Assembly (NCBI GenBank): GCA_963779515.1
Contig: CAVZYN010000017.1
Coordinates: 186,001-250,000, forward strand
Source: CAVZYN01 sp963779515
Lineage (GTDB): Bacteria > Pseudomonadota > Alphaproteobacteria > Rhizobiales > Hyphomicrobiaceae
DNA length: 64,000 nt
Direction: 5' to 3'
The position numbers and the translations under genes were made by a program. Each line of letters begins with the position of its first letter. Within the stretch, counting starts at the first letter, position 1. Under the pieces are notes generated by a model. The model was given only the letters and a program-made list of their open reading frames with translations, did no database searches and was not told the DNA's origin. This document shows, piece after piece, positions 14,581-24,046 of the stretch.

Positions 14581-15894
14581 ATGGCCGATGTGACGCTCGC
14601 ACCCCACCACGCCGAGGCACTGCGGCTCGATGCCCTTGCTGACGCCGATGTCGCCCGCATGCTGCAGGACGCGCTCGATTGGCGCGACGAACTCGGGAAT
14701 TTGAAACCTTCCTACGCGTTGCATTTGAGTTTTGGTGAGTGCCATCCGCGCGAGGCGCGATGGCACGGCGCGGTCAGCACGGCCATTCGCTGGGGCATTG
14801 CGCCGGTGCTGCTCGGTGCGACGCTGCCAATCGCCGTCACCATCTTCGCACTGGCGATGCCGCCGCTGACCGTTATTCCCATCACGGCGTTCGTGCCAGG
14901 CGCATCGATCGAGGCACTCGACTCTCTGGCGGCATCGCCCCTGGGCAGTGGGCCCGCGAGCACGGGGCTCGCGAGCTCCGCACTTCCAGCTTTGCCGGCC
15001 TATACCGAGTCCCTGCGCGGTGCGGGTGACTTTGCGACGTCGCGTTTGGCGCGCGTCGCCGCGATCGAAGAGGCGCCAACAATCGCTGTTCCAGCCGCGC
15101 CTGTCACGGTCGCCGCGCTCGCGGACCACGCCCGGCCGATCGCGACGCCTGTCAGCCTGCCGGAACCGGCCACATCGATCCCGCTCCGCATTCCCGTCAG
15201 CCTCGCCGCAACCGTGCCGCGCGACAGCTTGCTGTTCGTGACCGGCGTGCCGCCGGGGGCCAAGCTGTCGTCGGGGCATCTGCTCGACGCCAGTGGGATC
15301 TGGGTGATCGAACCCATTCATGCCGCGAGCCTCACCATGACGGCGGCCGCGCCGTTGATGCGGCGGCATCACCTCAGCGTCGACGTGCTGCCGGCCGACG
15401 GCATGATGTCGACGCTCGCGTTGATCACCATCGAGCCGCCGGCGGCTCCGCCGCTTGCACGAGCGCAGCAGGCGGCAATCCCGGAGGTTCGGCCGGAGAC
15501 GCGCACCGTCACGGCCAACGCGCCACCGCCGCGGCCGGCGAAAGAGGCACGCATCGCGCGAACCGAGGAGACGCCAAAGGCCCGCCCGGCGCGACAAGAC
15601 AAACCGCAGCGCGTTGCCGCCAGCGCCAACGCGCCCGAGACAGCACGGCCAAGTTTGACCGCGTCGCGCAAGGTCGCCGCCGCGGCGACGCCAGGGAAGG
15701 CCACCGATGAGCTGCCAGTGTTCCGGCCCGCAGCGACGCCGAAGCCCCGCGTCGTCGTTCTGCCCAAGGGCACGGCGATCGCGCGTGGCGACACCAAGCC
15801 CCCAACTCCGGCGCCACCGCCGGCACGCAAATCCGATCCGGTCTGGACACAACCTTGGGCTCGCTCCGCCCTCGGCGCCGGCAACGGCCCGTGA
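14581..15894 (+). CDS. Hypothetical membrane-anchored protein with Pro-rich periplasmic part
   Basis: A 437-residue protein of unknown function. Residues 1-75 are cytoplasmic in appearance. A membrane segment follows at about 78-105 (WGIAPVLLGATLPIAVTIFALAM), then a long Ala/Pro/Thr-rich extracytoplasmic region. Near residues 210-285 a folded patch 'DSLLFVTGVPPGAKLSSGHLLDASGIWVIEP' resembles the 'l.sGlP.Ga.lSaG...g.W.l.p' repeats of Rhizobiales surface proteins. The last 150 residues are Lys/Arg/Pro-rich and probably disordered. It has no obvious operon partner. It is 76 bp from the small exported Cys protein that precedes the RND genes. Confidence 0.65.
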   Translation: MADVTLAPHHAEALRLDALADADVARMLQDALDWRDELGNLKPSYALHLSFGECHPREARWHGAVSTAIRWGIAPVLLGATLPIAVTIFALAMPPLTVIPITAFVPGASIEALDSLAASPLGSGPASTGLASSALPALPAYTESLRGAGDFATSRLARVAAIEEAPTIAVPAAPVTVAALADHARPIATPVSLPEPATSIPLRIPVSLAATVPRDSLLFVTGVPPGAKLSSGHLLDASGIWVIEPIHAASLTMTAAAPLMRRHHLSVDVLPADGMMSTLALITIEPPAAPPLARAQQAAIPEVRPETRTVTANAPPPRPAKEARIARTEETPKARPARQDKPQRVAASANAPETARPSLTASRKVAAAATPGKATDELPVFRPAATPKPRVVVLPKGTAIARGDTKPPTPAPPPARKSDPVWTQPWARSALGAGNGP

Positions 15895-15970
15895 GGGCGG
15901 CTCGCGCGGATGTCACTTGTCCTTCGCGTGCAATATCGCTAGGCGTTGTGCGGATGGAGTTCGATCCTGC

Positions 15971-16456
15971 ATGACGACGTCTGGCACATTGACGCGCGCG
16001 GTACGCTTGCTTTGCATGGCGGGTTGGCTCGTGTCGTGCTTGCTGGCCGTCAGCGTGGCAACGGCGACGACGGTCGATGCGCATCCCGGGCATCGGCATG
16101 TTGCTGCCGGCGTTGAGACGCAGGCGTCCTCGGGTTCGAGCAACACCGAGGCGGCGCCGGCATCTGAACGCGCTCTTGACGCCACCCTGGCGGCTGATCT
16201 CAGCGGACCGCATGAGCGCGTGACCGTCGCGACGGCCTCTCCAGCCGCCAGCGCGAAGACCACCGGCCACTGCGCCTGCGGCGGGACTTGCGGATCGTGC
16301 TCGTCGATGTCGTGCTGCCCGGCCATTCTCACGGATGTACGCGACTTATTCCAAAGCGCCACGACGCAGTCCGGCGCGTTACCGCACGCTTTCGCCCTGT
16401 ATGGCGGCAGCGTCGCGCCGCTGCCGCGACCACCCAATCTGCCGCTGATCGTCTGA
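15971..16456 (+). CDS. Exported His/Cys-rich hypothetical protein before the RND operon
   Basis: A 161-residue protein starting at ATG 15971. A hydrophobic segment (LLCMAGWLVSCLLAVSVA) acts as signal peptide or anchor, then HPGHRH follows directly and a cluster of Cys, 'GHCACGGTCGSCSSMSCCPA', lies near residue 100. His- and Cys-rich exported proteins of this kind often accompany metal-efflux genes, and an RND adaptor gene starts 49 bp later on the same strand. A role in metal binding or sensing is therefore likely but unproven. The C-terminus is hydrophobic and Pro-rich (PLPRPPNLPLIV). Confidence 0.65.
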   Translation: MTTSGTLTRAVRLLCMAGWLVSCLLAVSVATATTVDAHPGHRHVAAGVETQASSGSSNTEAAPASERALDATLAADLSGPHERVTVATASPAASAKTTGHCACGGTCGSCSSMSCCPAILTDVRDLFQSATTQSGALPHAFALYGGSVAPLPRPPNLPLIV

Positions 16457-16505
16457 AGCCCGCGCGCCGTCGCGCGTCTCGTCGTCAGCACAGCAGTGGA
16501 TCATC

Positions 16506-17993
16506 ATGACCTATTTCTCTCGTAGCGCCACGCGTCGGCGCGCGCACACTTGGCGCGCTCTCGCATTTGCATCGCTTTGCGCCGCCGCGCTTGGGCTGCC
16601 AACGACCCTGGCTCGGGCGCATGGCGGCCACGATCACGGCGCGGACAGTGCCGCCCTGGAAATCACCAGTCTCAATCGGGCGGCGGCCGCGTCCGAGGCG
16701 TATCAGCTCGTCGCGGTGCTCGACCGCGAGACCCTGGTCATCACGCTCGACAGGCTCGCGACCAATGAACCCGTGCGCGGGGCGACCATCGCGGTCATGG
16801 TCGGCACATCCGAGAAGGCGGCGGTTGCACGCGCGGATGCCACCTACGCCGTCGCCGCCCCGGAGCTCGCAAAACCAGGGCGCCACGAACTCGTCGTCAC
16901 GATCACCGACGGAAAGACACGCGATCTGCTGATCACGGCGCTCGACGTCTCAGAGCCACCGAAGGTCACGGGCAAGCCGCGGATCGTGGCGGACACGCCG
17001 GCGCGGCTCTCCGACGGCAGTGTTTTCCTGCCAAAGCTGACACAGCGTCTTGTCGGCGTTCGCACCGAGGCCGTGGCGTCGATCGCGATCGAACCTGCGA
17101 TCACACTGGTCGGCCGTATCATTGCGGACCCCAATAGGTCGGGCGTGGTGCAGAGCACGATTGCCGGCCGGATCGGGATGGTCGATGGCGCGTTGCCAAA
17201 GCTCGGTCAACCCGTCACGGCAGGCCAGGTGTTGGCCCTGGTCACTCCCGCCTACGCTGCGATCGATGCCACCAACGTGGCGCAAACGGGTGGCGATCTG
17301 GATCAGCAGATCGCACTCGCGCAAAACAAGATCGAGCAGTTCCGGCCGCTGGTGCGCAACAACACGCTCTCACCGGAACGCCTGCGCACGATCGAGATCG
17401 AACTCGACAATCTGAAGAAGCGGCGCACGACGCTGGCAACCAGTCAGCGCGGCGCCGAGCCGCTGACCGCTCCGGTCGATGGCGTCATTGCCGGCATGCG
17501 GGCCTTGCCAGGGCAGGTCGTGTCGCCGCAGGACATTCTATTCCAGATCGTCGATCCGAAATCGCTCTGGGTCGAGGCGCTGGTGTTCGATCCGACGGTG
17601 CCGTTGCTGCGGACCGAGGCGACCGCGTCCACCGGTGGGGCGACGCCGCTGAAGCTCGCCCTGATCGGCCGCAGCCGCGCCCTGCAGCAATTGTCGACGG
17701 TAATCCATTTTTCCGTCGCCGATCCGCCGGCGTCGCTCAACATCGGTAGTCCTGTCACCGTCTTCGCGCGCACGCTCGATCGCGTGTCCGGGGTGGTGCT
17801 GCCGAAGCCGGCTCTGACCACGGCCGCATCGGGCGAAACTCTGGTCTGGGTGCACACAGAGCCCGAGCGGTTTCTGCCGCGTGCCGTGAAAGTTCGCGCC
17901 ATCGACGGCGCGCGTGTGTTCGTCGAGGCTGGTCTCGAGGCCGGCGAGCGCGTCGTCACCACGGCCGCCGAACTCGTCAATCAGGTGCGCTGA
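16506..17993 (+). CDS. RND efflux periplasmic adaptor subunit
   Basis: A 495-residue membrane-fusion protein of the CusB/CzcB type. Its signal peptide ends around LARA, followed at once by the metal-binding-like HGGHDHG. Residues 45-155 form an extra N-terminal beta domain. The adaptor core follows: 'GVRTEAVASIAIEPAITLVGRIIADPN', the barrel-sandwich 'AGRIGMVDGALPKLGQPVTAGQVLALVTP', a helical hairpin (about 260-310), 'TAPVDGVIAGMRALPGQVV' and a C-terminal beta-barrel. Its TGA shares a base with the ATG of the RND pump gene (TGATG). The substrate is probably a heavy-metal ion, judged by the His motif and pump type. Confidence 0.9.
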   Translation: MTYFSRSATRRRAHTWRALAFASLCAAALGLPTTLARAHGGHDHGADSAALEITSLNRAAAASEAYQLVAVLDRETLVITLDRLATNEPVRGATIAVMVGTSEKAAVARADATYAVAAPELAKPGRHELVVTITDGKTRDLLITALDVSEPPKVTGKPRIVADTPARLSDGSVFLPKLTQRLVGVRTEAVASIAIEPAITLVGRIIADPNRSGVVQSTIAGRIGMVDGALPKLGQPVTAGQVLALVTPAYAAIDATNVAQTGGDLDQQIALAQNKIEQFRPLVRNNTLSPERLRTIEIELDNLKKRRTTLATSQRGAEPLTAPVDGVIAGMRALPGQVVSPQDILFQIVDPKSLWVEALVFDPTVPLLRTEATASTGGATPLKLALIGRSRALQQLSTVIHFSVADPPASLNIGSPVTVFARTLDRVSGVVLPKPALTTAASGETLVWVHTEPERFLPRAVKVRAIDGARVFVEAGLEAGERVVTTAAELVNQVR

Positions 17994-20900
17994 TGTTCAA
18001 CTTTCTCGTCACGCGCAGCCTGCAGAACCGGCTGCTCGTGCTCGCGGTCGCGCTGATGTTGACGCTGTACGGCGCCAGCGTGCTGCCGCGCGTGCCCGTG
18101 GACGTATTTCCCGATCTCGACAAGCCGCTGGTGACATTGCTGACGGAAGCGGAGGGGCTGGCGCCGCAGGAGGTCGAAAGTCTTGTCACGTTTCCGGTCG
18201 AGGCGGCGGTCGCTGGCCTCCCCGGCGTGACGCGTGTGCGCTCGACATCCGGCGTTGGCTTGTCGATCGTCTACGTCGAGTTCGACTGGGGCAGCGACAT
18301 CTACCGCAATCGCCAACAGGTGAGCGAACGGCTCGGTGTAATCCAGTCGCAACTGCCGCGCGGGGTGCAGCCGCAGATGGGGCCGATCACATCGATCATG
18401 GGCGAGATCATGCTGGTTGCCGTGGCCGGCACGTCGCAGAGCGCCATGGACCTGCGCGAGATCGCGGACTTCGTCATTCGTCCGCAATTGCTAACGCTCA
18501 CCGGTGTCGCCCAGGTGATCCCCATCGGCGGCGAGGTTCGCCAGTATCGCGTGACGCCGAACCTTGCGGTCATGCAGCAGGCCGACATCACACCCGAGAT
18601 GCTGGAGGTGGTGTTGCGCCGCTTCGGCACCAACACCGGCGGCGGGTTCGTCGACCAGAATGCGCGCGAGTTTCTGATCCGCAACATCGGTCTGACAGAG
18701 CGGATCGAGGATCTGCGCAATCTCGTCGTGACGGTGCGCCAGGGGCAGCCGATCGTGCTGCGCCAGATTGCGGAGGTTGATTTCGCCGCGCGCGTAAAAC
18801 GCGGAGACGCCGGCTATCAGGGCGCACCGGCGGTGATCCTGTCGGTCCAGAAGCAACCCGGCGCCGACACCGTACGGCTCACGCGCGCAGTTGAATCGGC
18901 GCTGGCGGAACTGCAGAAGTCGCTGCCGGCCGGCATCAGCGCGACCAACATTCAATTCCGGCAGGCGACATTCATCGAAACGGCCATCGCCAACGTGAAG
19001 CGGGTGCTGCTCGAAGCCGCGGCGATCGTCGCCGTGATCCTGCTGCTGTTCCTCGCCAACTGGCGCGCGACCCTGATCTCGCTCACCGCTATTCCCGTCT
19101 CGATCCTGGTGACGGTTCTGGTGTTCCAGGCGCTCGGCATGACTATCAACACCATGACGCTCGGTGGCCTCGCGATCGCCATCGGCGAGCTGGTCGACGA
19201 CGCCGTGGTCGATATCGAGAATATCGGCCGGCGCCTCAGCGAAAATGTGGCCAAGGGCACACCCTTGCCGATGCTGCGCGTCATCGCCACCGCGAGTCAG
19301 GAGGTGCGGTCGGGGATCGTCTACGCGACGATGATCGTCGTCCTGGTGTTTGTGCCGCTGTTTGCGCTGACGGGCATCGAGGGCCGGCTTTTCGCACCAC
19401 TTGGGATCGCCTACATCGTTGCAATCCTCGCGAGCCTGGTCGTTTCAATCACGGTGACGCCAGTGATGGCGTCATACCTGCTGCGCGCAGGGGCGACGGG
19501 ACACGCGGACACCTGGCTGGTTCGCCTCTTGAAGCGCGGCAATGACCGGCTGGTCGGCGGCGCACTTCGCGCGCGCTGGTTCGTGCTTGGGCTCGCCGCG
19601 ATCGGCGTCGCGGCGGCGGCCACTGCCGCGACCCTGCTACCGCGGACGTTCCTGCCGCCTTTCAACGAAGGCACGTTGACGATCAACATGACGGTCGCGC
19701 CCGGCATCTCGCTGGCCGAGTCGGTGCGGCTCGGCACCCTTGCGGAACGCCTGATCCAACAGGTGCCGGAGGTGGTATCCGTCGGCCGGCGTACGGGGCG
19801 CGCCGAACTCGATGAACATGCCGAGGGCGTGCATTCCGCCGAAATCGATGTCGATCTGAAGCGATCGGCGCGGGGCAAAGAGGCCATCATGGCGGACATT
19901 CGCGCGCGCCTCGTCGCTTTGCCGGTGTCCGTCAATGTCGGCCAGCCGATCTCGCACCGGCTCGACCATCTGCAATCCGGTGTGCGCGCCGAGATCGTCG
20001 TGAAGGTGTTCGGTGCCGACCTCGACCGGCTGCAAGGTCTCGCGGAAGGTGTGCGACAGCGCCTCTCCGGCATTGCCGGGTTGGCCGATCTGCAGGTCGA
20101 GCGGCAGACCCGCATCCCGGAAGTGCGCGTCGTCGTCGACTATGAGCGGCTGGCCCTCTACGGGGTCAGCGCCGCGTCGGTGACGGAAGCCCTGGAGGGG
20201 TTGTCCAATGGACGCGTGGTCTCGCAGATCATCCAGGGCAATCGGCGCTTCGACGTCGTCATGCGGCTCGCCGAAAAGGACCGGACGACGGCGGGGCTGC
20301 AACAGCTGCTCGTCACCGCCGGCGGCCATCATGTGCCGCTGCGGCTGCTCGCGCGGATCGAAGAGACGACGGGGCCGAACCAGATCCAGCGCGAAGGCGG
20401 GCAGCGACGCATCGCCGTGATCGCCAACAGCGACGGCACGCGTGACATGGCCGCCATCATCGCCGACATCCGCGCCGGTCTCGACACGATGACGCTGCCG
20501 CAAGGTTACTTGGTGAGGCTCGATGGCAGCTTCCGCGCCGAGGAAGACGCCAGACGCCTGATCGGCGGCCTTGCTTTGGTGTCGCTCGCGCTGATCTTCC
20601 TGGTATTGATGACGCGCTACCGATCGGTGCCGCTGGCGCTGGTCATCATGGCGTCGATCCCACTCGCTCTGATCGGCAGCGTTGCGGCGCTCTGGATCGC
20701 CGGTCAATCGCTGTCGGTCGCCAGCATGATCGGTTTCGTCACGCTGGCGGGCATTACCGCGCGCAACGGTATTCTCAAGGTCAGCCACTACCTCAATCTC
20801 GCCCTGCATGAGCGTGAGCCGTTCGGACGCACTTTGATCCTGCGCGGCTCGCGCGAACGGTTGACGCCCGTGCTGATGACGGCGCTGTCCGCGGGGCTGG

Positions 20901-21118
20901 CGCTCATCCCGCTGCTGATCGGCGCCGATGAGCCCGGCCGCGAGATCCTGCACCCCGTCGCGGTGACGATCTTCGGCGGCTTGATCAGCGCGACGCTGCT
21001 CGACGCGGTCGTCACGCCCGTGCTGTTTGCCATGGTCGGCGAGACAGCCATCGCACGCGCGCGTCAAACGGCCGCCCCTCCGGAAGCCGCGACCACCGCA
21101 CCTATCAACGTCTACTGA
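17993..21118 (+). CDS. RND efflux inner-membrane pump, CusA/CzcA type
   Basis: A 1041-residue RND permease with the full 12-helix layout and two large periplasmic loops. The start 'NFLVTRSLQNRLLVLAVALMLTLYGA', LPRVPVDVFPDLDKPLV, the TM4 segment 'LGGLAIAIGELVDDAVVDIENI' with paired acidic residues for proton relay, and 'MASIPLALIGSVAALWIAGQSLSVASMIGFVTLAGITARNGIL' are typical of the heavy-metal (HME) branch. Coupled to the adaptor gene by a TGATG overlap and followed 15 bp later by a small exported protein. No outer-membrane factor gene is in the operon, so a TolC-like protein must come from elsewhere. The ion cannot be assigned. Confidence 0.93.
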   Translation: MFNFLVTRSLQNRLLVLAVALMLTLYGASVLPRVPVDVFPDLDKPLVTLLTEAEGLAPQEVESLVTFPVEAAVAGLPGVTRVRSTSGVGLSIVYVEFDWGSDIYRNRQQVSERLGVIQSQLPRGVQPQMGPITSIMGEIMLVAVAGTSQSAMDLREIADFVIRPQLLTLTGVAQVIPIGGEVRQYRVTPNLAVMQQADITPEMLEVVLRRFGTNTGGGFVDQNAREFLIRNIGLTERIEDLRNLVVTVRQGQPIVLRQIAEVDFAARVKRGDAGYQGAPAVILSVQKQPGADTVRLTRAVESALAELQKSLPAGISATNIQFRQATFIETAIANVKRVLLEAAAIVAVILLLFLANWRATLISLTAIPVSILVTVLVFQALGMTINTMTLGGLAIAIGELVDDAVVDIENIGRRLSENVAKGTPLPMLRVIATASQEVRSGIVYATMIVVLVFVPLFALTGIEGRLFAPLGIAYIVAILASLVVSITVTPVMASYLLRAGATGHADTWLVRLLKRGNDRLVGGALRARWFVLGLAAIGVAAAATAATLLPRTFLPPFNEGTLTINMTVAPGISLAESVRLGTLAERLIQQVPEVVSVGRRTGRAELDEHAEGVHSAEIDVDLKRSARGKEAIMADIRARLVALPVSVNVGQPISHRLDHLQSGVRAEIVVKVFGADLDRLQGLAEGVRQRLSGIAGLADLQVERQTRIPEVRVVVDYERLALYGVSAASVTEALEGLSNGRVVSQIIQGNRRFDVVMRLAEKDRTTAGLQQLLVTAGGHHVPLRLLARIEETTGPNQIQREGGQRRIAVIANSDGTRDMAAIIADIRAGLDTMTLPQGYLVRLDGSFRAEEDARRLIGGLALVSLALIFLVLMTRYRSVPLALVIMASIPLALIGSVAALWIAGQSLSVASMIGFVTLAGITARNGILKVSHYLNLALHEREPFGRTLILRGSRERLTPVLMTALSAGLALIPLLIGADEPGREILHPVAVTIFGGLISATLLDAVVTPVLFAMVGETAIARARQTAAPPEAATTAPINVY

Positions 21119-21133
21119 CCGCAGGAGATCAAC

Positions 21134-21526
21134 ATGACCCGTCGTGCTTTGCTTGCAGCCCTCTGTCTCATCGCGCTCGCCTCGGCATTGGAGGCGCATG
21201 GCCCCAAGGGTTCGAAGGTCGCAGGCGCGAACGGCGGCGATATCGTCGATGTCGAGGGCGGACATCTCGAGCTGGTGATCGGTGCGAGCGAACTGTTGCT
21301 CTACGTCACGGACCTCAAGGATGCGCCACTGATGACGGCCGGCCTCGCGGCTCGTGCCATCATCCAGGATGCATCAAACCAGGCCGTTGTCGCGTTGGCG
21401 CCGCGGGAACCGAACCTGCTGGTTGCGCCGCTCCCCGCGCCCTTATCCAAAGACGCGAAGATCGCCATCTCGACGACACTCGCCAAGGACGGCAAGCCCG
21501 TCCAGGCCCGCTTTGTCGTGAAATGA
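21134..21526 (+). CDS. Small exported protein of the RND operon
   Basis: A 130-residue protein with a signal peptide ending near LEAHG. The mature part, 'GGDIVDVEGGHLELVIGASELLLYVTDLKDAPLMTAGLAARAII', resembles the beta-rich N-terminal domain seen in some metal-efflux adaptors (GG...V.G..lElV..~~el.lYv.D...~p..t.G). It follows the pump by 15 bp with AGGAGA as ribosome-binding site, so it is the last gene of the operon. It might be a periplasmic metal chaperone; this is an inference from position and pattern. Confidence 0.7.
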   Translation: MTRRALLAALCLIALASALEAHGPKGSKVAGANGGDIVDVEGGHLELVIGASELLLYVTDLKDAPLMTAGLAARAIIQDASNQAVVALAPREPNLLVAPLPAPLSKDAKIAISTTLAKDGKPVQARFVVK

Positions 21527-21798
21527 ACGGACAGAATGTCCGCTGGCGAGCGCCCGGGCCGTGTTGCGACTCTCATCTGTAGCGACGGCATGTCGCACGT
21601 TACGGCGACGGCGTGGTCTTGGTTGCGATTCCTCAATTCCGAAGGTCCATCGAAACGGTTATTTGCAAGTTCCGGTGATCGAAAACTCCGCGTGGCTGGC
21701 TCGTTGGCATGCGCTAGCCCCTAGCTGGAACTCTTTTAAAGAACCGGGGACCCCTATATAGGACACTTGGAAAAAGGCTGAGCAGGATTGGATAGAAC

Positions 21799-23979
21799 AT
21801 GACGAGTGACGGCAAGTGCCCGGTCATGGGCGGACACGCGACGGCGGGCGGCAGATCAAACCGCGACTGGTGGCCCAATCAGTTGAACTTGAGCATTCTC
21901 CACCAACACTCCGCCCTCTCCAATCCGATGGGCCAGGCATTCAGCTACGCCAAGGAGTTCAAGAGCCTCGACCTCAATGCCGTCGTCAAAGACCTGCATG
22001 CCTTGATGACCAACTCGCAGGACTGGTGGCCGGCCGATTACGGTCACTATGGGCCGCTCTTCATCCGCATGGCGTGGCACAGCGCGGGCACCTATCGTAT
22101 TGCCGACGGTCGCGGCGGTGCGGGGATGGGCACGCAGCGCTTCGCGCCACTCAACAGCTGGCCGGACAACGGCAACCTCGACAAGGCGCGCCGGCTGCTA
22201 TGGCCGATCAAGCAGAAGTATGGCCGGAAACTCTCGTGGGCCGACCTGATGATCCTCGCCGGCAACGTCGCGCTGGACTCGATGGGGTTCAAGACATTTG
22301 GATTTGCGGGCGGGCGCGCGGACGTCTGGGAGCCGGAAGATATCTACTGGGGCTCCGAGGGCACTTGGCTCGGCGACGAGCGCTACACTGGCGACCGTCA
22401 ACTCGAGAACCCGCTCGGCGCCGTGCAGATGGGCTTGATCTACGTCAATCCGCAGGGCCCGAACGGCAACCCTGATCCGGTCGCCTCAGGCCGCGACGTG
22501 CGTGAAACCTTCGCACGCATGGCCATGAACGACGAAGAGACCGTCGCGCTCGTCGCGGGCGGCCACACCTTCGGCAAGGCGCACGGCGCGGGTCCGGAGT
22601 TGCATGTCGGCCGTGAACCCGAGGGCGCCAGCATCGAAGAGCAGGGCCTTGGCTGGAAGAACACATTTGGTTCCGGAAAAGGTGCGCATACGATCACCAG
22701 CGGCATCGAAGGCGCCTGGAAACCGCACCCGACCAAGTGGGACAACGGCTATTTCAACACGCTGTTCGGCTACGAGTGGGAACTATCGAAGAGCCCCGCT
22801 GGTGCGCATCAATGGCATCCTAAGAATTGCGCTGAAAAAGACATGGTGGTGGATGCGCATGACCCGTCGAAAAAGCACCGGCCGATGATGACCACGGCCG
22901 ATCTCTCGATGCGCTTCGACCCGGCGTACGAGAAGATCTCGCGCCGCTTCCAAAAGAACCCGGACCAGTTCGCCGATGCGTTCGCGCGCGCTTGGTACAA
23001 GCTCACGCACCGCGACATGGGACCACGCGCACGCTATCTCGGTGCGCTGGTGCCGAAGGAAACGCTGATTTGGCAGGATCCGGTTCCCGCGGTCGATCAT
23101 GAGCTGATCGGCGAACCAGACATCGCGGCGCTGAAGACCAAGATTCTCGCCTCGGGCCTTTCGATCTCGCACCTGGTCGCGACGGCGTGGGCGTCGGCAT
23201 CGACGTTCCGCGGCAGCGACAAGCGCGGCGGTGCCAACGGCGCGCGCATTCGCCTCAGCCCGCAAAAGGACTGGGAGGTCAATCAGCCGGCCGAACTCGC
23301 GAAGGTTCTGCCGAAGCTGGAAGCGATCCAGAAGGAGTTCAACGGCACCGGCGGGAAGAAGAAGGTCTCCTTGGCCGACCTCATCGTGCTTGGCGGTGGT
23401 GCCGCGATCGAGGCGGCGGCAAAGAAGGCCGGGCACGACGTCAAGGTTCCGTTCACCCCGGGACGCACGGACGCAACGGCGGCGCAGACCGATGTGGCAT
23501 CGTTCGCCGCACTCGAGCCGGCCGCGGACGGGTTCCGCAACTACGTCCGCAAGGGCAACAAGGGATCCCCGGCTGAAATGCTGCTGGATCGCGCCAACCT
23601 GCTGACACTGACGGCGCCCGAAATGACGGCGCTCGTCGGCGGCCTCAGGGTGCTCAATGCCAACTCCGGCAAATCCGCACATGGCGTCTTCACCAGCCGT
23701 CCCGAAACGTTGACCAACGACTTCTTCGTCAACCTCCTCGATATGAGTACGACCTGGCAGAAATCCGCCACCGCCGACGGCGTACTGGAAGGCCACGATC
23801 GCAAGACCGGCAAAGTCAAGTGGACGGCGACCGTCGTCGATCTCGTGTTCGGCTCGAATTCGCAGCTCCGGGCGCTCGCGGAAGTCTATGCCTGTGGCGA
23901 CGCGCAAGCAGCGTTCGTGCGCGACTTCGTGGCGGCCTGGGCCAAGGTGATGACCGCGGATCGCTTCGACGCCGCCTGA
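21799..23979 (+). CDS. katG: Catalase-peroxidase
   Basis: KatG removes hydrogen peroxide by catalase and peroxidase reactions with one haem b. The 726-residue protein has both halves of the duplicated fold. The distal site is FIRMAWHSAGTYR (Arg, Trp, His), the proximal haem-ligand His lies in ALVAGGHTFGKAHG, and the Trp-Tyr-Met cross-link partners are in the MAWHS, LIYVNPQGP and ETFARMAMND segments. The C-terminal domain is complete to VMTADRFDAA. It starts at ATG 21799 with a weak GGATT upstream. It is monocistronic. No oxyR is next to it, and the ArsR-type gene downstream is convergent. Confidence 0.97.
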   Translation: MTSDGKCPVMGGHATAGGRSNRDWWPNQLNLSILHQHSALSNPMGQAFSYAKEFKSLDLNAVVKDLHALMTNSQDWWPADYGHYGPLFIRMAWHSAGTYRIADGRGGAGMGTQRFAPLNSWPDNGNLDKARRLLWPIKQKYGRKLSWADLMILAGNVALDSMGFKTFGFAGGRADVWEPEDIYWGSEGTWLGDERYTGDRQLENPLGAVQMGLIYVNPQGPNGNPDPVASGRDVRETFARMAMNDEETVALVAGGHTFGKAHGAGPELHVGREPEGASIEEQGLGWKNTFGSGKGAHTITSGIEGAWKPHPTKWDNGYFNTLFGYEWELSKSPAGAHQWHPKNCAEKDMVVDAHDPSKKHRPMMTTADLSMRFDPAYEKISRRFQKNPDQFADAFARAWYKLTHRDMGPRARYLGALVPKETLIWQDPVPAVDHELIGEPDIAALKTKILASGLSISHLVATAWASASTFRGSDKRGGANGARIRLSPQKDWEVNQPAELAKVLPKLEAIQKEFNGTGGKKKVSLADLIVLGGGAAIEAAAKKAGHDVKVPFTPGRTDATAAQTDVASFAALEPAADGFRNYVRKGNKGSPAEMLLDRANLLTLTAPEMTALVGGLRVLNANSGKSAHGVFTSRPETLTNDFFVNLLDMSTTWQKSATADGVLEGHDRKTGKVKWTATVVDLVFGSNSQLRALAEVYACGDAQAAFVRDFVAAWAKVMTADRFDAA

Positions 23980-23998
23980 TCCGCGACACGACACTCGG

Positions 23999-24027
23999 GG
24001 CGGCGTTTCTCACCTTGAAGCGCCGCC
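23999..24027 (+). terminator. Possible katG terminator hairpin
   Basis: GGCGGCG (23999-24005) pairs with CGCCGCC (24021-24027), and an inner TTC/GAA can extend the stem. The tail TTCGTTC is poor in T, so it is a weak candidate. A 14-bp-period direct repeat GTTCATGAGAG follows at 24031 and 24045, the second copy covering the stop codon of the convergent gene. Confidence 0.45.
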
Positions 24028-24046
24028 TTCGTTCATGAGAGACGGT

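Noticed and set aside
19637..21265. 542-residue minus-strand frame opposite the RND pump
   Set aside because: Antisense shadow of the pump gene with biased composition; the plus-strand protein has full RND motifs.
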